This document shows, one piece after another, positions 7,675 to 16,604 of a stretch of 64,000 nucleotides of DNA. Each line of letters begins with the position of its first letter. The first letter of the stretch is position 1. The DNA lies in the NCBI RefSeq assembly GCF_918741285.1, contig NZ_CAKKNC010000013.1:62001-126000 (forward strand), in the 5' to 3' direction. Source of the stretch: Sphingobium sp. CECT 9361. Lineage in GTDB: Bacteria > Pseudomonadota > Alphaproteobacteria > Sphingomonadales > Sphingomonadaceae. Below the pieces are notes generated by a model. It was given only the letters and a program-made list of their open reading frames with translations. It did not search any database and was not told the origin of the DNA. The translations under genes were made by a program, and so were the position numbers.

Positions 7675-10600
7675 GCAAGACGTTACGTACGGTCGCGGTG
7701 ATTGCAGGTGCGGTGGCATTGGTCGCGACCGGTGTCGGCGCTGCGGCGGGAGCGGGATTGATCGGCACAGCGGGCGCAACTGCCGGTGCGGCGACCGTCG
7801 CGGGGATTTCCGCCAGCACATTGGCGACGATAGGCACGATCGCGTCGGTGGCCGCGACGGTTGCCAGTATCGGTGCACAACTGACGGCGAAGAAACCGCC
7901 TGCCCGCGGCGCCGTCAACCAGGTGCTGATCGCCAGCGACGCGCCGTCGCCCTATGTCATGGGACGCACCTATATCGGCGGTATCTTGCGGCACGATGTC
8001 GGCTATGGCGCGACACTGAAGAAAGTCCCGAACCCCTATCGTGCCATGGTGCTGCTGCTGTCGGTGGCAGGGCCGGTGCAGTCGGTGGAAGCGACCTATC
8101 TGGACTATGCACCCGTGTCGTTCAGCGCCAACGCCGCCACGGGCTATTATTCGGGCTTCCTGTATCGCGATATCCGACTGGGACAGGGCACCGAAACCGC
8201 GCTGACGCCGAGTTTCGCGGGTGTCCCGGGTTGGTCGAGCGCGCACAAGCTGTCGAGCAAGTGCGCTGTGATGTTGAACCTGAAGTTCGACAAGGACGGC
8301 AAGCGCTTCGCCAGCGGCGTGCCCTCGATCGGGCATGTGGTGCTCGGCGTGAAGGTGTACGATCCCCGCCTCGACAGCACCTATCCGGGTGGGTCGGGCG
8401 CGTGCCGCATCAATGATGAATCTACGTGGGTCTATTCGGAAAATCCCGGCCTGCACGCGCTGAGCTACGCGCTGGGGCGCTATCGCGTGGGCAAGAAGGT
8501 GTTTGGCGTCGGCCTGCCCGGCGAAGGCATCCGGATCGCCGATTTCGTCACGCTGGCCAATGTGTGCGATGCCAATGGCTGGAAGGTGGGCGGCGGGATT
8601 TACGAACCGGGCGACCGCTGGGCGAACCTGAAGGAGATACTGCAGGCCGGTGGCGCAGAGCCGCTGTTCACCGGCGGCAAGCTGGGCTGCAAGATCAACG
8701 CACCGCGCGTGTCGCTCGACACCGTCACGGCCGTCGACCTGGCCGACGACGATGCCGAGACGACGCCGATGCAAAGCTGGCGCAATCGGCGCAATGGCAT
8801 CATACCGAAGTATCGGTCTGAAGCGCATAAGTGGGAATATGTGCCTTCCGATCTGGTGAGCGTGCCCGCCTATGTCACCGAGGATGGTGAGGAGAAGATC
8901 GAGGAGCGCCAGTATAATCTGGTGCAGCAGAAGAACCAGGCGGCGCAACTGGCTGCCTATGAACTGGTGAACGGGCGAGAGCTGTTTCCGATCACGCTGG
9001 TGTGCAAGCCGCGTCTGCGCAAGTTTGGACCCGGCGACATGCTGACGCTCAATCTACCGACCGACCATGGGCTGGCCGATGTTGATGCCGTGATCGTCGA
9101 TCGCTCAATAGATCCGGCGACCATGAAGGTGACGCTGACCTTTGTATCGGAGACCGATGGCAAGCATGATTTCGCGCTGGGCCGCATCGGGACCGCGCCG
9201 CCGACACCGTCGCTGACCTCGCCGGAGGATCGCGACAACATCGCGGCGGAAGTGGCTTTTGGCACAGATGGCGCACCAGGCACTCCTGGAGCAGACGGAG
9301 TGACGCCGTACACTTGGATAGCCTATGCCGACAGCGCCGATGGCCAGATCAACTTCTCAACCGGATCGCCCGGCGGTCGCGCCTATATCGGCATCGCAGT
9401 AAACAAGACGACACCGACGGAATCTACGAACCCGGCAGATTACCAGTGGTCCGCTTATCGCGGTCCTTCAAATTTCGGGCTGGTCAATTTCAACGGCAAC
9501 TCGATCGTAGGGCCCAACTTTGCGCAGAAAATAGCGGGCAGCGGTTTCCCGACATGGGGCGAAGCATCCGTTTATTCCAGCGAAAATTTCAGGGGCGGCG
9601 CTCAGACAAGCTTTACGTTCAACGCCGGCCAAGAGGTAATGGCGGGCCTGAATACCGACCCAACCACGACAGCCAGTTACACGGATATCGATTATGCTTT
9701 CCACCTCGACGCGGGGGGCGGCAACATCAATATATTCGAGAATGGAACGTATATTCAGTTGGTCGGAGCATACGTTGCCGGAACGCTTATGCAGATCGTC
9801 TACAACGGCCGAACTGTAAAATATCTGTACGGCGCCGCGCTGGCGAGAGAAGTGCCTGCCCCGCCCAATTTGCGGTTATATTTCGACAGCGCCATTGCTC
9901 CGATTGGGGGAAGGATCGAAAACATAACATTTGCGGCCGCGGGAACGGCTGGCAGCGACGGCAGCGATGGCGCCCCCGGTGCGCCAGGTGCGGATGGCTT
10001 TACGCTTTATGAATGGAACGCCTATGCCGACAGCATAGACGGGGCCGTTAATTTCACGACTGGTGCGCCCGGAGGCCGTGCGTTTATCGGCCGCGCCATC
10101 AACAAGACGACGTCCGTCGAAAGTACAAACCCGGCGGATTATCAGTGGGCTCAATACACCGGCCCGGCCAATTTCGGCTTGGTCAATTTCAATAGCAACA
10201 CGATCGTCGGCCCGAATTTCATCCAGAAGGTAGGCGGGTCGCCGGTGATTTGGGATGCCTCAGCTTATTCGTCGGAGTCGTTCACTGGAGGTGCGGCGCT
10301 TAGCTTCAAGAACCCTACAAATGTTCACGGCATCATGGTCGGGTTGAACTCCGATCCGACCACCGATGCCAGCTACGCCAGCTTGGATTATGCCTGGTAT
10401 ATGGCGGAAAATAGCCACCTTCAGATATGGGAAAGCAATTCCCTGATTGCAGATTATGGCGTGCAGCCCGCCGGGGTAACGATGCAAATCGTCTACAACG
10501 GCAAAACCGTTCGCTATTACCACGGCGCCACGTTCGTTCGAGAAGTCGCAACCACAGCTGACCGCCGGTTTTGGTTCGATACTTCCCTAATTACGCTTGG

Positions 10601-11033
10601 CGCGCGTATCGAAAACATCACTTGGGCGGCGGCGGGCGCGGCGGGCAACGATGGCGCAACCGGCGATACGGTTCGCCGCATCTGGATCAGGTCCAGCGGC
10701 GCGCCCGCGGCGCCAACAGGTAATCTTACGCCATCGGGATGGGCAAACGACCCTCCTGCCCCCAATGGACTGCCCCTATGGAGCAGCGACGGGCGGATAA
10801 GCGGCGCGGACAACGTTACGCTGATCGGTGCATGGAGCACGCCCGTGGCCGCCGCAACCAGCGCCTCGACATATGCCTTTTGTTCGGCATCCCCGTCGAG
10901 GCGCAGGTGTGCGTCGATCTCCTCCCACGATACAATAGGGTCAGGAGGAGTGACGACGACAACTCGCATCAGCTTGCGGAAGGTTTCGGTTTTGGGGCAG
11001 GGCGTGTCGCTTTGGGCGCATCTGGCGCTTTAG
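7671..11033 (+). CDS. Large tail fibre/host-specificity protein, 3' end broken by inversion
   Basis: GTG at 7671 forms a four-base overlap with the previous stop and has GGAG ten bases upstream. The in-frame ATG at 7662 is too close to that site. Domains in order: an Ala/Gly-rich hydrophobic N-terminal region (about residues 5-75), a host-specificity (gpJ-like) core to about residue 500, then two collagen-like Gly-x-y linkers, each followed by a copy of a roughly 230-residue module. Genuine sequence ends at GAWSTP near 10845. Codons from there to the TAG at 11033 are antisense gp6. The missing tail is on the minus strand at 688-1. The module region is visibly AT-richer than the N-terminal half. 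Confidence 0.8.
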   Translation: MSKTLRTVAVIAGAVALVATGVGAAAGAGLIGTAGATAGAATVAGISASTLATIGTIASVAATVASIGAQLTAKKPPARGAVNQVLIASDAPSPYVMGRTYIGGILRHDVGYGATLKKVPNPYRAMVLLLSVAGPVQSVEATYLDYAPVSFSANAATGYYSGFLYRDIRLGQGTETALTPSFAGVPGWSSAHKLSSKCAVMLNLKFDKDGKRFASGVPSIGHVVLGVKVYDPRLDSTYPGGSGACRINDESTWVYSENPGLHALSYALGRYRVGKKVFGVGLPGEGIRIADFVTLANVCDANGWKVGGGIYEPGDRWANLKEILQAGGAEPLFTGGKLGCKINAPRVSLDTVTAVDLADDDAETTPMQSWRNRRNGIIPKYRSEAHKWEYVPSDLVSVPAYVTEDGEEKIEERQYNLVQQKNQAAQLAAYELVNGRELFPITLVCKPRLRKFGPGDMLTLNLPTDHGLADVDAVIVDRSIDPATMKVTLTFVSETDGKHDFALGRIGTAPPTPSLTSPEDRDNIAAEVAFGTDGAPGTPGADGVTPYTWIAYADSADGQINFSTGSPGGRAYIGIAVNKTTPTESTNPADYQWSAYRGPSNFGLVNFNGNSIVGPNFAQKIAGSGFPTWGEASVYSSENFRGGAQTSFTFNAGQEVMAGLNTDPTTTASYTDIDYAFHLDAGGGNINIFENGTYIQLVGAYVAGTLMQIVYNGRTVKYLYGAALAREVPAPPNLRLYFDSAIAPIGGRIENITFAAAGTAGSDGSDGAPGAPGADGFTLYEWNAYADSIDGAVNFTTGAPGGRAFIGRAINKTTSVESTNPADYQWAQYTGPANFGLVNFNSNTIVGPNFIQKVGGSPVIWDASAYSSESFTGGAALSFKNPTNVHGIMVGLNSDPTTDASYASLDYAWYMAENSHLQIWESNSLIADYGVQPAGVTMQIVYNGKTVRYYHGATFVREVATTADRRFWFDTSLITLGARIENITWAAAGAAGNDGATGDTVRRIWIRSSGAPAAPTGNLTPSGWANDPPAPNGLPLWSSDGRISGADNVTLIGAWSTPVAAATSASTYAFCSASPSRRRCASISSHDTIGSGGVTTTTRISLRKVSVLGQGVSLWAHLAL
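9303..10660 (+). repeat. Tandem duplicated receptor-binding-type module in the tail fibre
   Basis: Two copies start at 9303 and 9999, about 696 bases apart. Shared landmarks: AYADS-DG-NF-TG-PGGRA-IG, NKTT--ESTNPADYQW, FGLVNFN-N-IVGPNF, MQIVYNG-TV-Y and RIENIT-AA. Collagen-like linkers GAPGTPGADG and GAPGAPGADG precede the copies. Divergence is moderate, so the duplication is not recent. Confidence 0.85.
10843..10969 (-). pseudogene. gp6-like head-tail connector, N-terminal part
   Basis: ATG at 10969 encodes MRVVVVTPPDPIVSWEEIDA..., the standard gp6 connector opening, up to VAAAT (codon 42). Beyond 10843 the frame is antisense tail fibre and runs to 10517 without meaning. In the rejoined gene the next residues are AHIDGPAGWLG at 688 onward on the plus strand. 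Confidence 0.85.
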
Positions 11034-11160
11034 GAAGATCTTCCGGCGCGCGAGCGACTGCCTTCAGGCCCTCCAACATGGTGAAATCAGCCTGACTGAA
11101 TTCGCGTTCAGCGCCCTCTGGCTCTCCATCTAGTGGTTTTAGAAGTATTGCCTTGATCAT
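10969..11160 (-). CDS. Small phage protein between capsid and gp6
   Basis: 63 residues starting MIKAILLKPLDG. ATG at 11160 has GGAG seven bases upstream. The ATG at 11166 abuts the ribosome site and is less likely. C-terminal half is a low-complexity A/P/K tail (PKAPDAPKATRPAPKPKP). The stop overlaps the gp6 start. Short proteins of this kind are common between capsid and connector genes. No function is known to me. Confidence 0.6.
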   Translation of the reverse strand: MIKAILLKPLDGEPEGAEREFSQADFTMLEGLKAVARAPEDLPKAPDAPKATRPAPKPKPSAS

Positions 11161-11186
11161 GGCCATTCTCCGACATGGGAAAGACC

Positions 11187-11208
11187 GGGGCGGGCCGTAG
11201 CCCGCCCC
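11187..11208 (-). terminator. Capsid-downstream hairpin
   Basis: Nine-base perfect stem (GGGGCGGGC/GCCCGCCCC) with a four-base loop, just after the capsid stop at 11216. No U-run follows on the minus strand, so it more likely attenuates or stabilises the capsid mRNA than fully terminates it. Confidence 0.5.
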
Positions 11209-11215
11209 AGAGAGG

Positions 11216-12514
11216 TTACACTACGCGGCCGAGATCGCCGTACACGAATGCCTGCGGGCGATAGATCGCCAGTGCAAGCCGCTCTTCTGCGCGGATCGTA
11301 ACCTTGTTCTTGATGAAGTTGTCCTGATCTTCGGTCGACACCTCAACGGTCGCATCCTGCCGGTCAAAGATCTGAGCGCCGAGATTAAAGGCACCAACCA
11401 GCGCCTTGTCGACGGTCATTGCCTGCGTTTCGACCACTGGCAGACCCCACAGACGCTTATCGATGGTGCCCTGGGGATTGCCGATCAGGTATCGGCCCTG
11501 ACCGTCCTTCGCCATCTCGATCGCTGCCATATCGATGGGGTTCATCACGATGCCGTTGGCGGGATATTCCGCCAGGGCCACCTGAAGGATCATCAGGCGG
11601 ACGATATCGATCTGGCTCGAAGCGGTCAGTCCGCCAGCCGCTGCATACGCGGTCGCATTGGTGACGAGACCGGGCAGGTTCTGGCCGGTGCCAGACCCGT
11701 TGAGCAACTGCAGCTCTTCATTGTAGGCGAGACCATAGCGCAGGCGCTGATCGATCATCGACCGCAGGGTCGGGATATCAGCAAGCACCTGCACCGATGC
11801 ACGCATCCAGTGTGCGATCGTGCGGACGGTGGCGACGGCATCTTCGAACTGCAGTTCCGACTGCGGCTTGGCGGTGCCTTCGGCTACGGGCGCCGCGTTG
11901 TTGGTGAACAGCTTCTCGCGTTCGTATTCGATCGAGTTGCTGGACGTGTTGCCAGGCGCAATCAGCGCACGCACGGTCATGCGGCGCTGCGGCAGCATTA
12001 CGGGCGCTGCTCGGTCTGGACGGATCAAAGCACCAACGCTGCCAGCCGCATCGGTCGTCAGTGAAGAGATATCCTTCACATCGACGAGAATACGCCCACG
12101 CGGCCGGGTTTCGCCTGCGAACGCCTTGAACTTCTCGTCGGCAACGAAGCGCTCACCCGGTGTTGCAGGGCCATCTTCTTCCGAAGTGCGACGCGCCATC
12201 TTCTGCTCCATCTCGTCCATGCGAGACTTAGCTTCATTCATGCCGGTGATGGCCTGGTCAGCCAGCTCCTTGGCAGTGGCGGCAAGCGGAGTACCCTTTT
12301 CGGCTTCGGCAAGCGCCTTCTCGGCGATAGCCTTGACCTCATTGTGCTTGGTTTCGAAAGTGGCCTTAGTCTCGGCAGCCAGCTGCTCAATGGTTTTAGT
12401 CTGGGGAGGGTGACCCTCACCGTCGCGGATGTACCGCCCGAGGCGACGTTCATTGGCAGTGATCACGCCGAGGAAACCAATGGCGCCCAGCGCCATGAAC
12501 ATATTCTTCTTCAT
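11216..12514 (-). CDS. HK97-family major capsid protein
   Basis: 432 residues, start ATG with GGAGAAT upstream. N-terminal part (about residues 25-120) is a charged helical delta/scaffold domain (AETKATFETKHNEVKAIAEKA) normally removed by the prohead protease. From about 140 on it has the HK97 fold signature: PVMLPQRRMTVRALIAPGNT, then LLNGSGTGQNLPGL, and a C-terminal DQDNFIKNKVTIRAEERLALAIYRP. Lies downstream of the protease in the usual order and is outside the inversions. Confidence 0.95.
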   Translation of the reverse strand: MKKNMFMALGAIGFLGVITANERRLGRYIRDGEGHPPQTKTIEQLAAETKATFETKHNEVKAIAEKALAEAEKGTPLAATAKELADQAITGMNEAKSRMDEMEQKMARRTSEEDGPATPGERFVADEKFKAFAGETRPRGRILVDVKDISSLTTDAAGSVGALIRPDRAAPVMLPQRRMTVRALIAPGNTSSNSIEYEREKLFTNNAAPVAEGTAKPQSELQFEDAVATVRTIAHWMRASVQVLADIPTLRSMIDQRLRYGLAYNEELQLLNGSGTGQNLPGLVTNATAYAAAGGLTASSQIDIVRLMILQVALAEYPANGIVMNPIDMAAIEMAKDGQGRYLIGNPQGTIDKRLWGLPVVETQAMTVDKALVGAFNLGAQIFDRQDATVEVSTEDQDNFIKNKVTIRAEERLALAIYRPQAFVYGDLGRVV

Positions 12515-12537
12515 GTGTATTCTCCGTGAGAAAGGGA

Positions 12538-13161
12538 TTAGGCGCGCATCAACTCAAGATAGCGGCGCATGTCATCATCGGCCTTTGCCTCGGGCTCCCC
12601 CCGAAGAAGTGGCGCAGCCTTGGCCGCAATCGCGACCGACAGGCTTTTCGAGCACCCTGAATCCCTCAAGAATTGCTCAAATTCGCGAACCGTCGGCACC
12701 TTGCCGTCGGCCATAATGTCCTTGACGCTGGAAATGAGAGCGCGCTCGTTCATCGGGATCGCCACAAGCGACGCCTCGTGCAGTCCGACCTCGATCAGTT
12801 CGCGAGCCTCTTCCGTGTAGCGCTCTTTAACGGCGCGATACCCGATCGATAAGCCAGAGAGAGCGCCGTCGCGGGCAAGTGCCAGCGCTTCCTGTCCGGT
12901 AGACGTCGCTTTCGAAATCTTGCCGGTCATCTTCAGACCCTTGGCCGTATCCTCAAACGAGTTCCAAACGCCGATCGGCAGACGCTGATCATGATAGAGA
13001 AGCATGGGAAGCGCCTTGCGACCCTTCAGAGTCTTGGTGAACGCGCCTGGCAGAATTACATCGCCGCCGTAATCGACGTTATTATAGGCTGCAGCCAAGC
13101 CCGTGATCGTACCGTCTTCGCTGACATCCTTCAGGTCCAGTGGAAAATCCAGATGTATCAT
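12538..13161 (-). CDS. HK97-family prohead protease
   Basis: 207 residues. Contains the family's catalytic histidine in LLYHDQRLPIGVW and serine in DGALSGLSIGYRA, plus the HEASLVAIPMNE strand. It cleaves the capsid delta domain during maturation. Starts three bases after the portal stop and precedes the capsid by 23 bases. A C-terminal extension (about residues 155-207) is helical and charged. Confidence 0.9.
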   Translation of the reverse strand: MIHLDFPLDLKDVSEDGTITGLAAAYNNVDYGGDVILPGAFTKTLKGRKALPMLLYHDQRLPIGVWNSFEDTAKGLKMTGKISKATSTGQEALALARDGALSGLSIGYRAVKERYTEEARELIEVGLHEASLVAIPMNERALISSVKDIMADGKVPTVREFEQFLRDSGCSKSLSVAIAAKAAPLLRGEPEAKADDDMRRYLELMRA

Positions 13162-13163
13162 CG

Positions 13164-14438
13164 CTATTCCTTTGTCCCGGCAATGACGTCCTGAAGCGGC
13201 ACGTCCTGCATCTGCGCCATGAGCACATCGCCGCCGGCAATAGGGGGGAGCCCCTCGATTGCTCGGATCTCGTTCTTGGTCATGAACTGCTTCATGATGT
13301 TGTAGAAAGTGGCTCGACCTTCGCTATCGCCGCGCAGGAAGCCTTCGATGTTAAACTCGATCGACACGCCTGCATCGCGATCTGCGCGCGTTAGAAGCTG
13401 CTTTTCGAGGGCACCCTCTATGCGTTTGAGGCGCTTGCGCAGCTTGAACTTCACAAAGCCGAGCGTCTGTTCCTTGATGCTGCTGCCCAGCGTGGTGTTG
13501 CCTTCGGTGTGGCCCACAAGGTGCGGCGGAACATCAAAAATCCGGCAAATCTCTTCGACACCAAACTTGCGGCTTTCCAGCATCTGCGCATCGCCTGGAT
13601 CGATCGACAGCGCTTCCCACTTAAGGCCACCATCCAGCAGCATCGGGCGTCCGGCGTTCGCCGACCCAATGAACTTCTCCTGCAGCAGCAGTTCCAGATC
13701 GGCGCGCTGCTCCTTCGTCAACGTCCCGCCTTCCTTCGTCAGGATGCCGCTCGATAGAACACCGTTTGCAAACACTCTGGCCGCTGCGCTGTCGGCTGAT
13801 GCGGCGGCCGTAAATGCCTGACGGCACACCGTGAGCGGCGAGAGTCCGCCAAGAGGAGATCCGCCGAAGCCCCGGATGTGCAGCATTTGCTCCTGCGTCA
13901 CGGTCCGCTGCCTGCCATCATCGGTCCATTTATATTCGATGTCGCCACTGGCCAGCCGCCGCGCATTGATAATGTCGGGCCGGATAGGCGTCAGTGCGGT
14001 GATATAACCGCCATTGCGCGCCGAGATCTCCGCATAGGCGTTGCCCTGCAGTTCGATCGAGGCGGCCATGAACTCCCAAAAGTCGAACGCAGACTGATCG
14101 TAGTTCGGGCTGGTATGCAGCAGCCAGTACAGCGGATGTTGTTTGTCCTCGACCGGCACACCACCGGGCCCGTTTCGATAGACGGTGAGGGGCAGCGATG
14201 CGATCGTCCCGGCAATAAAGTTGACGCACGCCCATGTGGTTGAAAGCCCCAGAACATTCTTGCTCGTGCCGGAATCGTTGTGTTCGGCGACCGTTATGCG
14301 GTTGGTGACGAAGTTATCCCGATCATGGGCGCCCGCAGGTTGCCCTCCGCGGAATACCGTCACGTCCTTGCGCTCCATCGACTGCGCATACCGAGCTTCG
14401 GCAGCAGCAGCACCAGCGGACAGTCTGTAGCCGGTCAT
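13164..14438 (-). CDS. HK97-family portal protein
   Basis: 424 residues, ATG overlapping the terminase stop by four bases. Family signatures include GLSTTWACVNFIAGTIASLPL, HPLYWLLHTSPN, MLHIRGFGGSPLGGLSPL and the C-terminal FGVEEICRIFDVPPHLVGH. Forms the dodecameric DNA entry channel and docks gp6, which is broken here. N-terminal 25 residues are variable. Intact. Confidence 0.95.
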   Translation of the reverse strand: MTGYRLSAGAAAAEARYAQSMERKDVTVFRGGQPAGAHDRDNFVTNRITVAEHNDSGTSKNVLGLSTTWACVNFIAGTIASLPLTVYRNGPGGVPVEDKQHPLYWLLHTSPNYDQSAFDFWEFMAASIELQGNAYAEISARNGGYITALTPIRPDIINARRLASGDIEYKWTDDGRQRTVTQEQMLHIRGFGGSPLGGLSPLTVCRQAFTAAASADSAAARVFANGVLSSGILTKEGGTLTKEQRADLELLLQEKFIGSANAGRPMLLDGGLKWEALSIDPGDAQMLESRKFGVEEICRIFDVPPHLVGHTEGNTTLGSSIKEQTLGFVKFKLRKRLKRIEGALEKQLLTRADRDAGVSIEFNIEGFLRGDSEGRATFYNIMKQFMTKNEIRAIEGLPPIAGGDVLMAQMQDVPLQDVIAGTKE

Positions 14439-16237
14439 GCGTAGCTCTTGATCCAGCTGTCGATGTCCAACGATTCGTCGGGCAACTGCATGGGTGCCAT
14501 CGCATTGATGGTCGCATCGATGCCGTCGATCTTATTGAGCGACATCGGCGTCTCCTTTTTCGGCATGATCGATCCGTTGACCCGTCGGTCAACCACCGCA
14601 TTCCCGGCCATCCACGTCATTACTGGATTGCCGTCGTGAACAATCTGATGCGCGCCAGCCTTGACCCGCGCTTCGAGATCCTTGGCAGGATCCGTGACAT
14701 TGTTGGCGTTCTTCGACAGGATGCCGGCAAGCTCATTGTCACCGTCGCCCAGATCTTCATTCAGTTTCGACGCCATGGCCTGGGCTGCGGCAAACTGGTC
14801 GAACGTGATCTTCTTGACGTTCAGCGCCGAATGCAGCCGCCGAATGTGGCGCTCCACTTTGTTGTGATCGACGAAATCTCCGCGCGTCGTCCACAGGTGA
14901 CGCCCAGCTTTCCACTGACGGTATAACTCGACGATCTGCTTGGATGCCGGGTCAGCTCGTGACAGTGCGGCATCTGGCAGGAAGAACCATGTTTTCAATA
15001 GCAGCTTGCCGCTCGCATCAATCGCCGCGAGCGCCACAGCTGTGATGTCATCCTTGTCGGCAAGGTCGGCGCCGATGTAGCAATCCAGTCCCCGGAAGTC
15101 CGATAGCTTCAATTTGTCGTTGCCGCAGGCAATCCACTGACTGACATTGAGCCATGCCGATGCAGCACCGATCCATATGTTCAGCCGCTTGGTTTTGAAC
15201 TCACCTTCCGCAGATGGGCTGTTCTGTGCCTCTATTGCGTACTTTCGAAGCTCGTCCAGCTGCACCGCGGCGCCGAGAAGCGGATTGGCCTTACCCCAGT
15301 TCCGCTCATCGTAAGGATCGTCGCCCTTTTTGCGCTCCGGCGTGAAGTCTTTCGGGCCATCGAGCGTAAATATGATGCCGAAGATATGCTCGGCGATAAC
15401 TGACCGCTCAAGCACCTTCGTCGCCATCGTCCGCTGCTCGTAGCAGACACCATGAGTATTCGATCCGGCTGTCGTAATCTGCCAGAGCATAGGCTGCTTA
15501 CGGGCACCGAATGCCGAACGCATCACGTCATAGAGGCCGCGATCAGAGTGAGCGTGCAGCTCGTCCATCGTAACCAGGTGCGGGTTGTGACCGTCCTGAG
15601 TCTTGGACTTTGCATGCAACGGCTGCATGTAGCCACCATTGTCTGCGCACGTGATGGACTTTGCCCATGGGATAATCCCGAACGCCTCCTGCAGTTCGGG
15701 CATCTTCTCGACCATCCGTTTTGCGGGATGGAAAACCTTCTTCGCCTGGTCGAACGTCGTGGCGGCCGTCAGGATCTGCGGACCGACCTCATTCTCGCAC
15801 GCCAGGCAATAGAGCGAGACGCCGGCCGTCTTGGTCGACTTCGCGTTCTTGCGGGCAACTTCCTCATACACAACCGTGAACCGACGTAGGCCCGTGGCTT
15901 TGACACGCCAGCCGAACACGACTGCGAGGATGAATATCTGCGCAGGCTCCAGGACGATGGTAGGCTTTTCCCAGACGCCCTCGATGTGCGGCAGCTTCTC
16001 CATGAAGTCGCAGATGTCATTGGCGTGCCACGGGTCGAACCGGTAGCCCCAGTCCTTAGCCCGTTGCCGCTTCAGATCGTCTAGGTGACGCTGCGCGGCG
16101 AGGCGAACCCACTTGCAATGATCAAGTTGTTGTTTGTCACCAGCGGCACGTTTCGCATATGCGAGCGCGATGCTGGCATAATCACGTGCGTGCCCGGTGT
16201 CCGTTCCGCGCGAACGGGTTGCCCGGCTTGGCGGCAT
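14435..16237 (-). CDS. Terminase large subunit
   Basis: ATG at 16237 with GGAGGA seven bases upstream is preferred over the in-frame GTG at 16255. About 600 residues. The N-terminal ATPase has the adenine/Walker A-type segment EVARKNAKSTKTAG and Walker B with catalytic glutamate LVTMDELHAH. The C-terminal nuclease begins CYIGADLADKDDITA and has further acidic residues in KKITFDQFAAAQ. Terminase_1/HK97-like. Cuts and packages DNA into the prohead through the portal. Overlaps terS. Confidence 0.93.
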   Translation of the reverse strand: MPPSRATRSRGTDTGHARDYASIALAYAKRAAGDKQQLDHCKWVRLAAQRHLDDLKRQRAKDWGYRFDPWHANDICDFMEKLPHIEGVWEKPTIVLEPAQIFILAVVFGWRVKATGLRRFTVVYEEVARKNAKSTKTAGVSLYCLACENEVGPQILTAATTFDQAKKVFHPAKRMVEKMPELQEAFGIIPWAKSITCADNGGYMQPLHAKSKTQDGHNPHLVTMDELHAHSDRGLYDVMRSAFGARKQPMLWQITTAGSNTHGVCYEQRTMATKVLERSVIAEHIFGIIFTLDGPKDFTPERKKGDDPYDERNWGKANPLLGAAVQLDELRKYAIEAQNSPSAEGEFKTKRLNIWIGAASAWLNVSQWIACGNDKLKLSDFRGLDCYIGADLADKDDITAVALAAIDASGKLLLKTWFFLPDAALSRADPASKQIVELYRQWKAGRHLWTTRGDFVDHNKVERHIRRLHSALNVKKITFDQFAAAQAMASKLNEDLGDGDNELAGILSKNANNVTDPAKDLEARVKAGAHQIVHDGNPVMTWMAGNAVVDRRVNGSIMPKKETPMSLNKIDGIDATINAMAPMQLPDESLDIDSWIKSYA

Positions 16238-16604
16238 CCGATGTTCCTCCGCCACCTACGCGGCTTTTCGGTCCGGCGATCCGCAGCAGCTCCTCGTGCT
16301 GACGAAGTACCGTGAGGTATGCGGCTGGCGGAGGTTCGCCCCCGGCCTTGAACGCCAGCCGCACCAAGGCTTCGAGCGAACAGTATCGCGCGAAAAGAGC
16401 GCTATCGACCTCGGTCACCCCTGCCGACATGACGCGCCCAATAGTTTCCTGCCACACGTCGATCGCGCCGGACGTGAGATAGTCGGGCATGATCGGCGGA
16501 TCGCCGGGAACGATGATCTCTGTTTTGACGCCATCGCGGACCGGCTGAAATGTGCCGCGCGAAAGCTTTACCGAAGGGGTCTCCGGCTTCGGACCTCTCT
16601 TCAT
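16182..16604 (-). CDS. Terminase small subunit, P27 family
   Basis: ATG at 16604 (MKRGPKPETPSVKL) has GGAG seven bases upstream and is the usual P27-type N-terminus; an upstream in-frame start at 16646 is unlikely. About 140 residues, with a central helical region LYCSLEAL-type segment (ALFARYCSLEALVRLAF) and a disordered C-terminus ending NPFARNGHRART. Recognises the packaging site and partners TerL. Confidence 0.88.
   Translation of the reverse strand: MKRGPKPETPSVKLSRGTFQPVRDGVKTEIIVPGDPPIMPDYLTSGAIDVWQETIGRVMSAGVTEVDSALFARYCSLEALVRLAFKAGGEPPPAAYLTVLRQHEELLRIAGPKSRVGGGGTSDAAKPGNPFARNGHRART

Larger units (their letters stand above)
686..10846. other. Outer inverted segment of the prophage
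   Basis: The gp6 head-tail connector begins on the minus strand at 10969 and stops making sense after codon 42 at 10844. The rest of gp6 continues on the plus strand from 685. The shared bases are CCACGG, at 683-688 on plus and 10848-10843 on minus. Rejoining at this hexamer gives a continuous 196-codon gp6. The same flip brings the tail fibre (plus, ending about 10848) against its missing C-terminal part (minus, 688 to 1). All tail genes from 4060 to 10848 then run in the same direction as the capsid genes. The CCACGG match does not extend into a longer repeat. Confidence 0.85.

Noticed and set aside
10517..10842. Continuation of the gp6 N-terminal frame
   Set aside because: It is antisense to the tail fibre; arises from the inversion.
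686..10846. Gin/Hin-type invertible tail-fibre switch
   Set aside because: Both inversions destroy essential genes in the present orientation, the shared sequences are only 6 and 3 bases, and no serine recombinase gene is visible.
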